From JAVBNA01 sp031551875 (lineage in GTDB: Bacteria; Bacillota; Clostridia; Oscillospirales; Acutalibacteraceae): a stretch of 64,000 nucleotides of DNA. Location of the stretch: NCBI GenBank assembly GCA_031551875.1, contig JAVBNA010000015.1, positions 1 through 64,000 on the forward strand, written 5' to 3'. Both the position numbers and the translations under genes were made by a program. Below the pieces are notes generated by a model, which did not search any database, was not told the origin of the DNA, and was given only the letters and a program-made list of their open reading frames with translations. How positions within the stretch are numbered: position 1 is the first letter of the stretch; every line of letters starts with the position of its first letter. Positions 1 to 8,604 of the stretch are shown in pieces.

Positions 1-16
1 AATCGGTTTTTGGAGC

Positions 17-57
17 ATTGTCAAGGCCGGCGCAGCCGTACATTTAGCCTTGACAAT
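17..57. repeat. 11-bp perfect inverted repeat at the left edge
   Basis: ATTGTCAAGGC at 17-27 is exactly repeated in inverse at 47-57, with a 19-base spacer. It could be a hairpin or an element end. No T-run follows, so a terminator is not supported. It lies just outside a transposase remnant, but no partner copy is seen in the window. Confidence 0.5.
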
Positions 58-235
58 ACGAGAAAAAGCGATTACGCAAGTTTTTGGGCGAAAGTCTAAG
101 GAAATTGGCGCTAAATTTTCATTTTAACTTTACAGAGCCAACTTACTGTTTACTGATTTGTTTATTATATCATTTTTTGAAAATTGTAGCAAATTGGGTT
201 TGTTAATTACTGTAACTTTTTTAGGGTTATATGGT

Positions 236-440
236 TTAAATTTTTTTATTACCACAGATTTTATTCCAAGTATACGCATTCTTCTGGCAACTCTTTTTCA
301 ACTGCTCAATCCAATTTAGTTTTTCTTCTATTTTTTCGTAAATATGGCCATTGCTTTTTTTAGTATTTCGTTTTCTTTTTGTATTTTCAGTAAATCTTGA
401 GCATTTATTGTAGAGCCTTCATTGGAAAGCACAGGAAGAA
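236..440 (-). pseudogene. IS3-family transposase remnant (OrfA C-terminus, OrfB-like start)
   Basis: On the minus strand a frame ending at 328 reads KENEILKKAMAIFTKK-stop, the typical leucine-zipper C-terminus of IS3-family OrfA. The next frame starts with KLNWIEQLKKSCQ, which resembles the beginning of OrfB, but stops near 236. Nothing of the OrfA helix-turn-helix or the DDE catalytic domain of OrfB remains, so this is a decayed fragment rather than an active element. The assignment rests on a short motif only. The surroundings are much more AT-rich than the rest of the window. Confidence 0.5.
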
Positions 441-803
441 GAGCAGCATCGTTTTGCCCTCCGACGAAAACGGTCTTTTTTTCTCTTAATCGTATCACCA
501 CTTCCGATTGTCCTATGGCTTATATTTGGCTTGCAATTTGTTCTACGCGGTTCACTGCTGGAAGCCGTCATTGTAGCCTTTATCGTCACGTCACCCTGGG
601 GAATATCCTCGGCTTTTATCCGGGGCGACCGCGATCAATCGGATACAGAACGGTTGGTTGAGGCCATCCAGACGCATGATGCCGGTTGCCTCTTTATGCT
701 GCTACGACTTGTTTTTGCCCTCGCTATGGGCGTAATCCGGTGGATATTGGCCTATTTTATAATGACAGTTAACGCAGTTGGGTTTATGCTCTCACATCGG
801 TGA
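423..803 (+). pseudogene. Unrecognised membrane ORF, probably a fragment
   Basis: An open frame from about 423 to the stop at 803 encodes two or three hydrophobic stretches (for example FFLLIVSPLPIVLWLIFG and LLRLVFALAMGVIRWILAYF) separated by a short charged loop. The only convincing internal start is TTG at 531, and it has no good ribosome binding site. I do not recognise the family. Its position among broken genes suggests the remains of a mobile-element or transporter gene, but that is inference. Confidence 0.25.
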
Positions 804-867
804 TTGAGTTGGATGTCCGGAAGGGAGCGGTATCCCTATGAGGTTGTGGAAAAGTCAAAACCTCCGG

Positions 868-1140
868 CTAAGACGGGTGCCTGAATAGCCCTAGAAGGGC
901 ACATTTGCTGTTTCCGCAACCACTCTGCGGATTAGCTCCTAGCTCGTTGATCAGTTCCTCCATATGGGCGGACTTATTCCGGATACATTGCAAAAATCCT
1001 TTCTTCTTGTCTATGCTCCATACATATTTATCCGACAAAAGCATATCCGTATAGCCGGAGACATAAGACAAAGGGGTCTTTAAATCATGGGTTAGATATG
1101 ATTCCAAATTATTATGTTTTCGTATCTTTGCGTTTAACAC
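868..1140 (-). pseudogene. Truncated sensor histidine kinase (HisKA fragment)
   Basis: The product contains a recognisable dimerisation/phosphoacceptor region around residues 8-67. The H-box YLTHDLKTPLSYVSGY carries the phosphorylatable His, and the second helix ends in HMEELINEL, as in VanS-type kinases. The ATPase (HATPase_c) domain is absent: after ELINEL the frame runs into about 23 unrelated residues. The sensor half is also missing, since the frame opens at GTG 1140 directly inside the end of the neighbouring InlB-repeat ORF. It is a non-functional remnant. Confidence 0.6.
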
Positions 1141-2177
1141 TCAATTTCTTTTTTGTAATCAGCAGCACAAACCCTATAACGATGATCGCTGAAACTATCG
1201 GTATTTGAATAAGATATATTTCTGGACTGATTAAATGATCCGCCTTCTGTATCAACAGAACTCCATGACCCTCCGTTGCTCGCAGTGAGGTTATATGTGT
1301 TGCTCGAGCTTTTCGCCAAGGTTTCTGCTTCTTCTCTTGTCGTTTGGGTTTGATCGAGCCAGCTTTTGCTTATTTCCGTGGTATTATTCCAATCGCTTGA
1401 CAGCGTCCATGATGATGAGTTAGTTGTGGCATTTGAAATGGTTTGCGCTATCGTTTCAGCTTTCGTTGAACTTATTTCTCCAGTCTTGGTCTGGGAAGTA
1501 GTCGAAACAATTCCATTTACACAATTTAAATTTTGAATTGTAAATAAAGGAACATTCTTAATGGATCCTATTTCATAAGTAAATAGGATCAGCCCGGCAT
1601 TAGAATCCTCGGCAATTATTGGATCTCCCAATTTGCTTATTTTTTCAGCTTTGTTTCTGTTGCTCGCCCAGTTTGCATAGAGGATTATATTCCCGGTTGT
1701 CCCTTTTGGTATTGATTTCCACATTGCTCCGTTGTCATCCGACCAACCTACAAATGTATATTTGTCCAAAGTAGGCTTCGGCAGTATTCTTTCTTCTCCT
1801 ACAGTGTATTTCATATCGGATACAGGTATCATATCTGATTTAAATTGAACAGTATACTCCAACTTTACCCAACGCGCATATAATGTTTTACTTACCGTCT
1901 CTCCCGGCAATATTTTGGTTACCCTATCTCCGCCGACAGACGCGGTGTACCAACCCACAAAATTATAGCCTTCTACAATTAAATCCTGCAATATCAATCC
2001 ACCCTGTTTTGTATAAGCAGGGGGATTTGGATTTTCTATATGGAGAGATTTTAAGTAGACATCATTATTATCAATATGATAAGTTATCGAATATTCTTGG
2101 CTCTCATCCTTTTTGAGCCTATTATATCTGAACCTATGACCCCTGGGAAGGCGCGGATTTGTTTTGCGGTTACCCAA
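1134..2177 (-). pseudogene. InlB B-repeat surface protein, 5'-truncated
   Basis: Two Listeria-Bacteroides (InlB B-type) repeats are visible at about residues 29-103 and 108-171. Each ends in the usual GY/F-x-FVGW...LYAxW pattern. They are followed by a Ser/Thr/Asn-rich region (about 220-330). Such repeats occur in secreted or wall-bound adhesins of Firmicutes. There is no signal peptide: the first 27 residues are basic and unlike the family. There is also no LPxTG or other anchor at the C-terminus, and no room for a promoter after the tRNA terminator hairpin at 2195-2240. The gene therefore appears to be the internal part of a larger adhesin left by a rearrangement. Confidence 0.55.
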
Positions 2178-2194
2178 TTACTGTTAACATAGAC

Positions 2195-2240
2195 AAGAAA
2201 CCGGACAAGCCTAGGTACTACTAGGTTTGTCCGGTTTCTT
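2195..2240 (-). terminator. Terminator hairpin downstream of tRNA-Lys
   Basis: A 20-base arm (2195-2214) pairs with 2221-2240 with only one G-T pair, around a 6-base loop. It lies 9 bases beyond the tRNA 3' end in the direction of transcription. The T-run is short, so its strength is uncertain. Confidence 0.65.
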
Positions 2241-2249
2241 AAAAAATAT

Positions 2250-2325
2250 TGGTACACCATCACGGGCTCGAACCGTGGACACCCTGATTAAGAGTCAGGT
2301 GCTCTACCAACTGAGCTAATGGTGC
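2250..2325 (-). tRNA. tRNA-Lys(CUU)
   Basis: The 76-nt gene folds as a complete cloverleaf. It has a 7-bp acceptor stem closed by a G-U pair, T8 and A9, a D-arm with GCTC/GAGC, the anticodon arm CCTGA-CTCTTAA-TCAGG, a 5-base variable loop, and the T-arm CACGG-TTCGAGC-CCGTG. Discriminator A and an encoded CCA follow. The anticodon is CTT, which reads AAG (lysine). A consensus promoter sits 82 bases upstream and a hairpin lies just downstream. The 3' side faces a block of broken genes, a common arrangement at integration hot spots. Confidence 0.96.
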
Positions 2326-2406
2326 ATATCAAACAAAAAATTTAGATTTCGGGTTGCACGCCTTTTTTCACACAGACCTTAGTGATTTCTTGTCTTACAG
2401 ACTAAG

Positions 2407-2435
2407 ATTATAGCGCGATTCGTTCGACTTGTCAA
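2407..2435 (-). promoter_or_regulatory. Consensus sigma-A promoter of tRNA-Lys
   Basis: On the minus strand TTGACA (2435-2430) is separated by exactly 17 bases from TATAAT (2412-2407). Both boxes are perfect consensus. Confidence 0.9.
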
Positions 2436-2477
2436 TACTAAATTTTCATGTTTGGTTGACACATTCATCGAAGTGCA

Positions 2478-2523
2478 AAACGCCTCTCCCGATCACCCTG
2501 CCGGTGAATGGGGAGAGGCGTTT
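2478..2523 (-). terminator. Terminator of the glycosylation operon
   Basis: A 13-bp GC-rich stem (2478-2490 with 2510-2523) lies 20 bases past the stop of the GT2 gene. In the minus direction it is followed by TTTTG. Confidence 0.85.
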
Positions 2524-2543
2524 GTTGCAATGCTTTCCGCTCA

Positions 2544-3494
2544 CTACTTATCCTTTTTGAGCAGCTCCTCTACCACATACCGCGGCCGCGCCTTGACCTC
2601 ACTGTAGACCTTTCCGATATACGCGCCGACCACGCCGATGCACAGCAGCTGGATCCCGCCCAACAGCCAGATGGAGGCAATGATCGCGGTCCAGCCGGTG
2701 ATCGCAACGCCCGCAATTTTGGAAATCAGCGCATACAGAAGACCCGCCACGCTGAGCACAGAAATGAAAATGCCCAGGTTGGAAATAATTTTAAGCGGCT
2801 TGACGCTGAAGGAGGTGATGCCGTCGATGGCAAACGAGATCATCTTGCGCAACGGATACTTGGACTCGCCCGCAAAGCGTTCCATGCGGTCATAGTAGAC
2901 GTAGTCGCTGCGGAAGCCGATCAGCGGCACGATGCCGCGCAGGAACAGATTAACCTCCCGGTAGCTCGACAGCGCGTCAAGCGCCCGGCGGCCCATCAGG
3001 CGGTAATCGGCGTGGTTGTAGACGATGTCCACCCCTAAGGCCTTCATGACCTTGTAAAAGCCCTGGGCGGTGGCACGCTTGAAGAACGTGTCGGTCGTTC
3101 GCTTTTTGCGCACACCGTACACGACCTCACAGCCGTCGAGGTACTTCTGCACAAACTGATCCAGCACGCCGATGTCGTCCTGCAAATCGGCGTCCAGCGT
3201 AATGACACAGTCGGCAAATGGCCGGGCGGTCATGAGCCCGCCGAAAATGGCATGCTGGTGGCCGCGGTTGTGGGCCAGCTTGACCCCGGTGACCAGGCCG
3301 CTGCGCTGAAAAAGGGCGGTGATGATCTCCCAGGTCCTATCACGGCTTCCGTCGTCCACAAACATGATGCGGCTGAGTGGATCGCACAGGCCGCTGTTGA
3401 TCATGGAGGCGAGCTTAGCGGTCAGGCGCTTGGCGGTTTCCGGCAGCACCTCCTCCTCGTTGTAGCAGGGTACGACCAAATAGACAATGGGCAT
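2544..3494 (-). CDS. Polyprenyl-phosphate glycosyltransferase (GT2, CsbB/GtrB-like)
   Basis: This 316-residue enzyme is expected to move a sugar from a nucleotide donor onto undecaprenyl phosphate at the inner face of the membrane. The N-terminal GT-A fold shows VVPCYNEEEVLPET, the FVDDGSRDRTW donor-binding DD, and TLDADLQD (DxD metal site). Two C-terminal membrane helices (about residues 230-250 and 265-290) are typical of the CsbB/GtrB/DPM1 group. AAAGGAGG precedes the ATG. It is the last gene of a leftward cluster with YfhO. In Bacillus, CsbB and YfhO act together to glycosylate lipoteichoic acid, so the pairing suggests the same role. The sugar is not predictable. Confidence 0.9.
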   Translation of the reverse strand: MPIVYLVVPCYNEEEVLPETAKRLTAKLASMINSGLCDPLSRIMFVDDGSRDRTWEIITALFQRSGLVTGVKLAHNRGHQHAIFGGLMTARPFADCVITLDADLQDDIGVLDQFVQKYLDGCEVVYGVRKKRTTDTFFKRATAQGFYKVMKALGVDIVYNHADYRLMGRRALDALSSYREVNLFLRGIVPLIGFRSDYVYYDRMERFAGESKYPLRKMISFAIDGITSFSVKPLKIISNLGIFISVLSVAGLLYALISKIAGVAITGWTAIIASIWLLGGIQLLCIGVVGAYIGKVYSEVKARPRYVVEELLKKDK

Positions 3495-3561
3495 ATGCGA
3501 ACCTCCTTTCTATTGCGAAGTAACAACAGGGTATCATCCCCCGTCCCGGAGTCAATACCGG

Positions 3562-6216
3562 TTATTCTTTGCTTTCGGGCTCGTCGCCGTACATCGGCGG
3601 AACTCTTTCCGGCTGTCCCGGATCGGTCTCTTCAGTCGGTTCCTCAGCAGGGACGTCCTCCCCTTCCGGGGGCTCCTCCTCAGCGAAACGCTCGTCCTGC
3701 GCGCGCAGGTGATCCTCGTATACCTCCTGCATATACGCCCACTCGTTGTACTGCACCTCAAAGAGGGGGTCAATGCCCAACTCCTGGTTGAAGGTCTTGC
3801 GACCGCGTTTTTTGTCGATGATGCGCATACCGAGCAGGTATAGCAGGAAGAGAGCCAGCGCAGCGGCCGAGACAATTAGGCCCTCTTTGAGCAGGGGCGT
3901 TTTATAGCTGAATTTGATCACGTTTTTCTCACCGGCAGGGACGCGTACCGCCATGAAGCCGACCGAGACCTGCTCGATTTCGGCAGGCTCTCCGTTGACC
4001 GTGGCCGACCAGCCGTCCTCATAGGGCACCGAATAGAACACGAGGCTGTCCCTGTCTAGGGAGATTTTGGAGGTAAAGCCGCCGTTGTCGGAGTTTTCCC
4101 AGTTGAAGTAAGAGCCCGCGTTCGCACGCCGCTCCTGACAGTCCTCCAGATAGCGCTCCTCGGTGAAATCGGTCATCTGGTCTTCGGGAATGTGTTCGAG
4201 GATATCTCTGTATTTCTCCTCCTGCTCCTCGGTCAGCACGATCGCGCGCAGCAGCGCCAGTTCACGGTCGCTTTCCGAGAGTCCTGTTTCGTCGCTGTCA
4301 TACTCCGTCCGGGTCATATAGTAGTCATAGGTGAAGCCGTAGGGGATATAATATTTGTTCTCCCAGATGTTAAAGCCGTTCTGGGTGCTGTGGTATTCAA
4401 AGCCGGGCAGCTTGGGCGCGGTTTCTTCCCCGCCCTCGCCCGTGATCGAGCCGAAGGATTCGCTGTCCGCCGCGTAGTCAAACATCCACCGCACCGACAG
4501 AAGGCCACGCACGCCGTAGTGCTCAATTTCGGGGCGGGATCCGACACCGCGCTGGATGCCCACGGTGGGATAAAAGTCCATGACCGAGCGCGGGACGATG
4601 GAGTGGAAGGCGTTGATGGTGGGAATCTGCCAGAACATCGCCTGGTTGTCCATCGGGTTGAATACATCACAGCGGCAGTTTTTCTTGTCGGGCAGGTCGA
4701 TGTCGTGCCGTCCCTTGAGCGAATAGGGGATGATGAAGTCATTGGTCTCATAGGAATGGTTCTTTCCAAGCCCCAGCAAATAGCAGGAATAAAGTGTGCT
4801 GAGGATGACCGTCGCGAGCATGGTAAACTTAATGAACTTTTGCCTGTTGCGTTTTAGATAGGGTAGCAGGAGCGCAAGCACCAGAAGTCCCCCAAAGGCA
4901 ATCGCACAGTAGGTCCAGAAACGGTCGGGGTAGTCCTCCAGCCCGAAGGCGGTGAAGTTTCCCTTGTCGTCCATCTCTTTGGGCATCAGCCCGATCGCGG
5001 CCGCTATTACGGCGGTAAAGCCCATGCTCCACTTGACCGCCCGGCTCCATTTGACCTCCTTTGCCTCCAGCGCGCACACGGTGCACAGCGACATGATCAG
5101 CGTCAGCATAAAGAACCAGCGGGCGTAATAGGCGGAATTGAAGAGCTGGAAGGCGTTGTTGAGCACGGGGATAAAGGCCATGCCGAGCAGAATGATCGTC
5201 AGCTTTTTGAGCCAGTTTTTGCGCTTGGTCTGCACCCACGCGATCACGCCGGTCATGCCGAACAGGGGCAGCCAGGCGGCGATGGACGCCCACTTCGCGT
5301 CCGAATCGGGGGTAAAGTTGGGCCGCGCGGGAATGTCGGGCGGGAAGAAAAAGCTTGAGAGGATGTGGACATAGCGCTGCTCGTGCCCGTACAGAAGCGC
5401 CCCCCAGCCGTAGGTGTTTGAATCCACCCGGGGGTTTTGCATGACCACGTAGATCGCGGGCGCGAGCATAAAGGCGGCCAGCGCGAAGCCAATCACCGCC
5501 TCTGCGAACAGCCATCCGAAGTCGGACACCTTGATCGACCACGAACCGGTCAGCATGCGCAGGAAGAAATAAATGAGCGCGAAGGCGACCACGCCCACAA
5601 AGAAGTAGTAGTTGGTCAGGGCGCAGAAAAAGACCGAAATCGCAAAAAGCCCCCGCGTGCCCTTGTCCATGAATTCGTCCATCGCGAACAGCAGGAGCGG
5701 GAAAAAGACCATCGCCTCATGGAAGTGGTTGAAAAAGATGTTGTAGATCGAATAGCCGCTGACCGCGTACAGCACAGCGCCCAGCACCGCGTTCCACTGG
5801 TTTTTGACATAGCGGCTCATAAACAGGTAGGCGGTCAGGCCGCAGCAGCCGATTTTGAGCATGAGCAGCGGCGCCATCAGGTAGGGCACCGCGTCGGACG
5901 GGAAGGGCAGCGTCAGCCAGAAAAAGGGGCTGCCCAGGTTATAGAAGCTGTAGGAGCCGATGAAGTTGACGCCCAAATCGGTGTACCAGTTCCAGCCCAG
6001 GTTTCCGGCGCGGATCGCGTCATGGGTCATCTGGTAAAAGGGCACCTGCTGGACGTTGAAGTCCCCGTAATAGAGAAAATAGCCCTGATCGATCAGCAGG
6101 TAGGGCAGGAAAAAGACGAACGCAATGCCGAAGCAGATCAGGAACGCGCGCAGCGCGTAAGGCTTGCGCGACGGCATGGTCAGAAGATTCGATGGGCGGG
6201 GCTTGCGCAAAGACAT
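3562..6216 (-). CDS. yfhO: YfhO family membrane glycosyltransferase (GT-C type)
   Basis: This large polytopic protein (884 residues) has about 12 hydrophobic helices in its first 480 residues. A long extracytoplasmic segment follows, then one more helix near residue 800 and an acidic, proline-rich cytoplasmic tail. The N-terminal loop GYFLYYGDFNVQQVPFY and the later GWNWYTDLGVNFIGSYSFYNLGSP are characteristic of the YfhO family. Family members transfer sugars from polyprenyl-phosphate carriers to wall or lipid polymers outside the cell. AACTGGAGGACAAGCCC precedes ATG 6216. The GT2 gene immediately downstream probably makes its lipid-linked donor. The acidic tail is not a feature I know in Bacillus YfhO. 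Confidence 0.88.
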   Translation of the reverse strand: MSLRKPRPSNLLTMPSRKPYALRAFLICFGIAFVFFLPYLLIDQGYFLYYGDFNVQQVPFYQMTHDAIRAGNLGWNWYTDLGVNFIGSYSFYNLGSPFFWLTLPFPSDAVPYLMAPLLMLKIGCCGLTAYLFMSRYVKNQWNAVLGAVLYAVSGYSIYNIFFNHFHEAMVFFPLLLFAMDEFMDKGTRGLFAISVFFCALTNYYFFVGVVAFALIYFFLRMLTGSWSIKVSDFGWLFAEAVIGFALAAFMLAPAIYVVMQNPRVDSNTYGWGALLYGHEQRYVHILSSFFFPPDIPARPNFTPDSDAKWASIAAWLPLFGMTGVIAWVQTKRKNWLKKLTIILLGMAFIPVLNNAFQLFNSAYYARWFFMLTLIMSLCTVCALEAKEVKWSRAVKWSMGFTAVIAAAIGLMPKEMDDKGNFTAFGLEDYPDRFWTYCAIAFGGLLVLALLLPYLKRNRQKFIKFTMLATVILSTLYSCYLLGLGKNHSYETNDFIIPYSLKGRHDIDLPDKKNCRCDVFNPMDNQAMFWQIPTINAFHSIVPRSVMDFYPTVGIQRGVGSRPEIEHYGVRGLLSVRWMFDYAADSESFGSITGEGGEETAPKLPGFEYHSTQNGFNIWENKYYIPYGFTYDYYMTRTEYDSDETGLSESDRELALLRAIVLTEEQEEKYRDILEHIPEDQMTDFTEERYLEDCQERRANAGSYFNWENSDNGGFTSKISLDRDSLVFYSVPYEDGWSATVNGEPAEIEQVSVGFMAVRVPAGEKNVIKFSYKTPLLKEGLIVSAAALALFLLYLLGMRIIDKKRGRKTFNQELGIDPLFEVQYNEWAYMQEVYEDHLRAQDERFAEEEPPEGEDVPAEEPTEETDPGQPERVPPMYGDEPESKE

Positions 6217-6268
6217 GGGCTTGTCCTCCAGTTCTGAATGATGTCAAGTTTTTCCGGTTCTGAGAAAT

Positions 6269-7609
6269 TTATGCGCTGGCCTGCTCGGGCGCCGCCTGCA
6301 CCGCGGCGGCGGCGCGCGGCCGCCCTTTTCGGCCGAAGAAATAGTCATAGCACAGGTAGAGCGTGTAGACAAAGAGCAGGACGTTCACTGCTGAAACGAC
6401 GGCCAGCAGGGTTTCAAACGAGCCGACCCACGGCCCGTCCCCGCTGTGCACCTTGGACAACAGGAAGAACTGGTTGAAGAAGGTGGTCAGCGTAACGCCG
6501 CCGAGCAGCAGCAGATACCGGCTGTTCAGCTCGGTCAGCACGTAGAGCGCCAGGGCCAAGCCGATCACACAGAACTGATAGCGCTCGTGCTGGCGGGCGG
6601 TCAGCATGAAGATGCACTGTAAAAAGAGCAGGCTGCCGTGAAAAATCGCGTTCTTTTTACCCTTGCTTTTAAGGAGAAGGCAGTACCCGACCAGAAGCAC
6701 CGAAAAAACCAGCAGGATCGTGGACAGGTTCGCGTAGGTAAAGCCGCCGCGCAGCACCCCCTCGGCATCGGGCTGCCCGCCGAACAGCGAGAGGTCGTCA
6801 TTGGCCCAGTTGAGAGAGGGAAACAGCCCGTACACATTGGCGGCGTTTAAGTTGACTTGGTTATAGCGCGACACGCCCTTCATGTACAGGTCGTAGGGCA
6901 GCAGGACGTTCCCGCCCGCGCCGATCATAAAGGGCAGCCATCCGGCCAGCACGGTGCCCAGCCCCGCGCCCAGCCCCTTGAGAAGCGCCTTTACGTCCCC
7001 GCGTCCCAGCAGGTAGAAGAAAATGACCGGCGCGAAGTAAAGCGCCTGATTCTTTGTGAGTGTCGCCACCGCGAAGATGACACAGGCAATTGTCGGCATG
7101 TCCTCCTCAAAAAGCCAAAATGTCAAAAGGAGCAGAAGCATCAGAACCGCATCGGTCTGTCCCCAGCAGGCGCAGTTGTAAATGGCCGAGGGATTGATTG
7201 CCCACAGCCCGGCGATGATCAGGCCTTTCTGGGGCGACTGAAGCTTTTTGGCCGCAAACAAATACAGCAGGCCGATGAGCAGGCAGTCATAGACAACCGG
7301 AAAAAATTTGATGATCAGCATTCGGTAGGGCGCATAATCCGACAGGATTGGCGTTTTGAGAAACGCGCCCACCAGGTAGAGGGGAAAGAGCAGCAGCGGC
7401 GGATAATCCAGGTCGACCTCCGCCATCCGGTCGGGACGGTAGATGTTGAAAAAACCGTCCTGAAGCCCTCTGGCCCAGCGGATGTACCAGCCGGTGTCAA
7501 AGTTGTTTTCATAGACGACCGCGATAAAAATCCGCGTCAAAAATGCTGAAAAAATCAGAAAAAGAAGCAAATGTATGGCGCGGCGGCTGTGATTTTGTGT
7601 CCTGAGCAT
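6269..7609 (-). CDS. GT-C / mannosyltransferase-like integral membrane protein
   Basis: The 446-residue protein has about ten membrane helices and an early loop with acidic residues (DTGWYIRWARGLQDG and DLDYPPLLLF), as in DUF2029/GT87 and ArnT-like GT-C enzymes. These use lipid-linked sugars on the outer face of the membrane. The start at ATG 7609 is chosen because GGGAGG lies 11 bases upstream. The frame is open further upstream, but those residues look non-coding. It heads a three-gene leftward cluster with YfhO and the GT2 enzyme (gaps 52 and 67 bases), so a joint role in decorating a wall polymer is likely. The exact substrate is unknown. Confidence 0.75.
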   Translation of the reverse strand: MLRTQNHSRRAIHLLLFLIFSAFLTRIFIAVVYENNFDTGWYIRWARGLQDGFFNIYRPDRMAEVDLDYPPLLLFPLYLVGAFLKTPILSDYAPYRMLIIKFFPVVYDCLLIGLLYLFAAKKLQSPQKGLIIAGLWAINPSAIYNCACWGQTDAVLMLLLLLTFWLFEEDMPTIACVIFAVATLTKNQALYFAPVIFFYLLGRGDVKALLKGLGAGLGTVLAGWLPFMIGAGGNVLLPYDLYMKGVSRYNQVNLNAANVYGLFPSLNWANDDLSLFGGQPDAEGVLRGGFTYANLSTILLVFSVLLVGYCLLLKSKGKKNAIFHGSLLFLQCIFMLTARQHERYQFCVIGLALALYVLTELNSRYLLLLGGVTLTTFFNQFFLLSKVHSGDGPWVGSFETLLAVVSAVNVLLFVYTLYLCYDYFFGRKGRPRAAAAVQAAPEQASA

Positions 7610-7894
7610 GAATTCATGCACCTCCCAAAAAGGTAAGCCATTCCGGGAAAAGCCGGAAAAGGGCAAAAGATTGACTAGTCTGAATGATATTTCAAACACT
7701 ATGGTAACGCGCTTGTGCCGTCGTCCGGACAGACCGGACATCAGGGCATCCTCTATTATAACAACTTTCCCTGGTAAAATAAAGAAGGAAATGAAACATT
7801 CTCCAGGATTTTTCTTTGATGAAAGAAAGAACGTGCCGGTTTTGTGAGGAAATGGAAGCAAATTGTAAAAAAAGTGTGAGCCGCGCAAAAAGGG

Positions 7895-7923
7895 GTGCAA
7901 AGCGTTCTTTTTTCTGGTATAAT
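7895..7923 (+). promoter_or_regulatory. Probable yfbR promoter in the divergent spacer 7610-7962
   Basis: TATAAT at 7918-7923 lies 40 bases before the yfbR start, with a weak GTGCAA -35 at 7895-7900 (17-base spacing). The 350-base spacer also holds a minus-strand TATAAT at 7760-7755, probably serving the glycosylation cluster. I see no riboswitch or small gene in it. Confidence 0.5.
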
Positions 7924-7962
7924 GTTAAACTTAGAAAGTTGTTGCCGTTGAGGAGGAAATCC

Positions 7963-8568
7963 ATGTCGAGTTTTTTTGCCCTGCTGTTCCGCATGAAGTA
8001 CATTGAGCGCTGGTCGCTGATGCGCAACACGCGCGGTGAAAACCTCTCGGAACACAGCCTGGAGGTGGGCGTGCTCGCCCATTTGCTCGCCATCATCCAC
8101 AACACCCGCTTCGGCGGCGCGGTCAGCGCCGAGCGTGCCGCGGTGCTGGGCCTGTACCATGACGCGAGCGAGATCCTGACCGGAGACCTGCCCACACCGG
8201 TCAAATACTTTAACCCCGACATCCGCCGCGCCTACCACGAGGTCGAGGATGAGGCGCGCCGCACGCTGCTCAGCAAGCTGCCGTGCGACGTCCGGGAGAG
8301 CTTTGAGGCGCTGCTTCTTCCGCGTGAAGAGGAGCGGGAACTTTGGGGCTTTGTCAAGGCGGCCGACAAGCTGTCGGCGCTGCTCAAGTGCATTGAAGAG
8401 CGTCGCATGGGCAACACGGAATTTTTAGAGGCCGAAACCGCAACGCTCGGCATCCTCCGTGAGATGAAGCGTCCCGAGGTGGACTGCTTTCTTGACGAGT
8501 TTCTCCCGGCGTTCAGCCTGACGCTCGATGAGCAGGAGCACTCGTCCACTATAACACCTGAATCGTGA
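7963..8568 (+). CDS. yfbR: HD-domain 5'-deoxynucleotidase YfbR
   Basis: This protein removes phosphate from deoxyribonucleoside 5'-monophosphates, balancing dNTP pools. Its 201 residues match YfbR length. The HD signature is present: SEHSLEVGVLAH (His ligand) and LYHDASEILTGDLPTPVKYF (His-Asp pair plus the family-specific TGDLPTPVKY). A later Asp in KAADKLSALLKCIEE completes the metal site. The start at 7963 follows AGGAGG by 6 bases. The LCP gene begins 36 bases after its stop, so the two may be co-transcribed. Confidence 0.93.
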   Translation: MSSFFALLFRMKYIERWSLMRNTRGENLSEHSLEVGVLAHLLAIIHNTRFGGAVSAERAAVLGLYHDASEILTGDLPTPVKYFNPDIRRAYHEVEDEARRTLLSKLPCDVRESFEALLLPREEERELWGFVKAADKLSALLKCIEERRMGNTEFLEAETATLGILREMKRPEVDCFLDEFLPAFSLTLDEQEHSSTITPES

Positions 8569-8604
8569 TTTTTGTTTGACATCCGCAAGGGAAGGAATGA
8601 TTTT

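Noticed and set aside
2508..3038. Long plus-strand frames opposite real genes, also at 14448-15266 and 45156-46238
   Set aside because: They mirror minus-strand genes with clear families (GT2, gyrA, glgP), have Arg/Ala/His-rich compositions typical of antisense frames in high-GC DNA, and lack binding sites.
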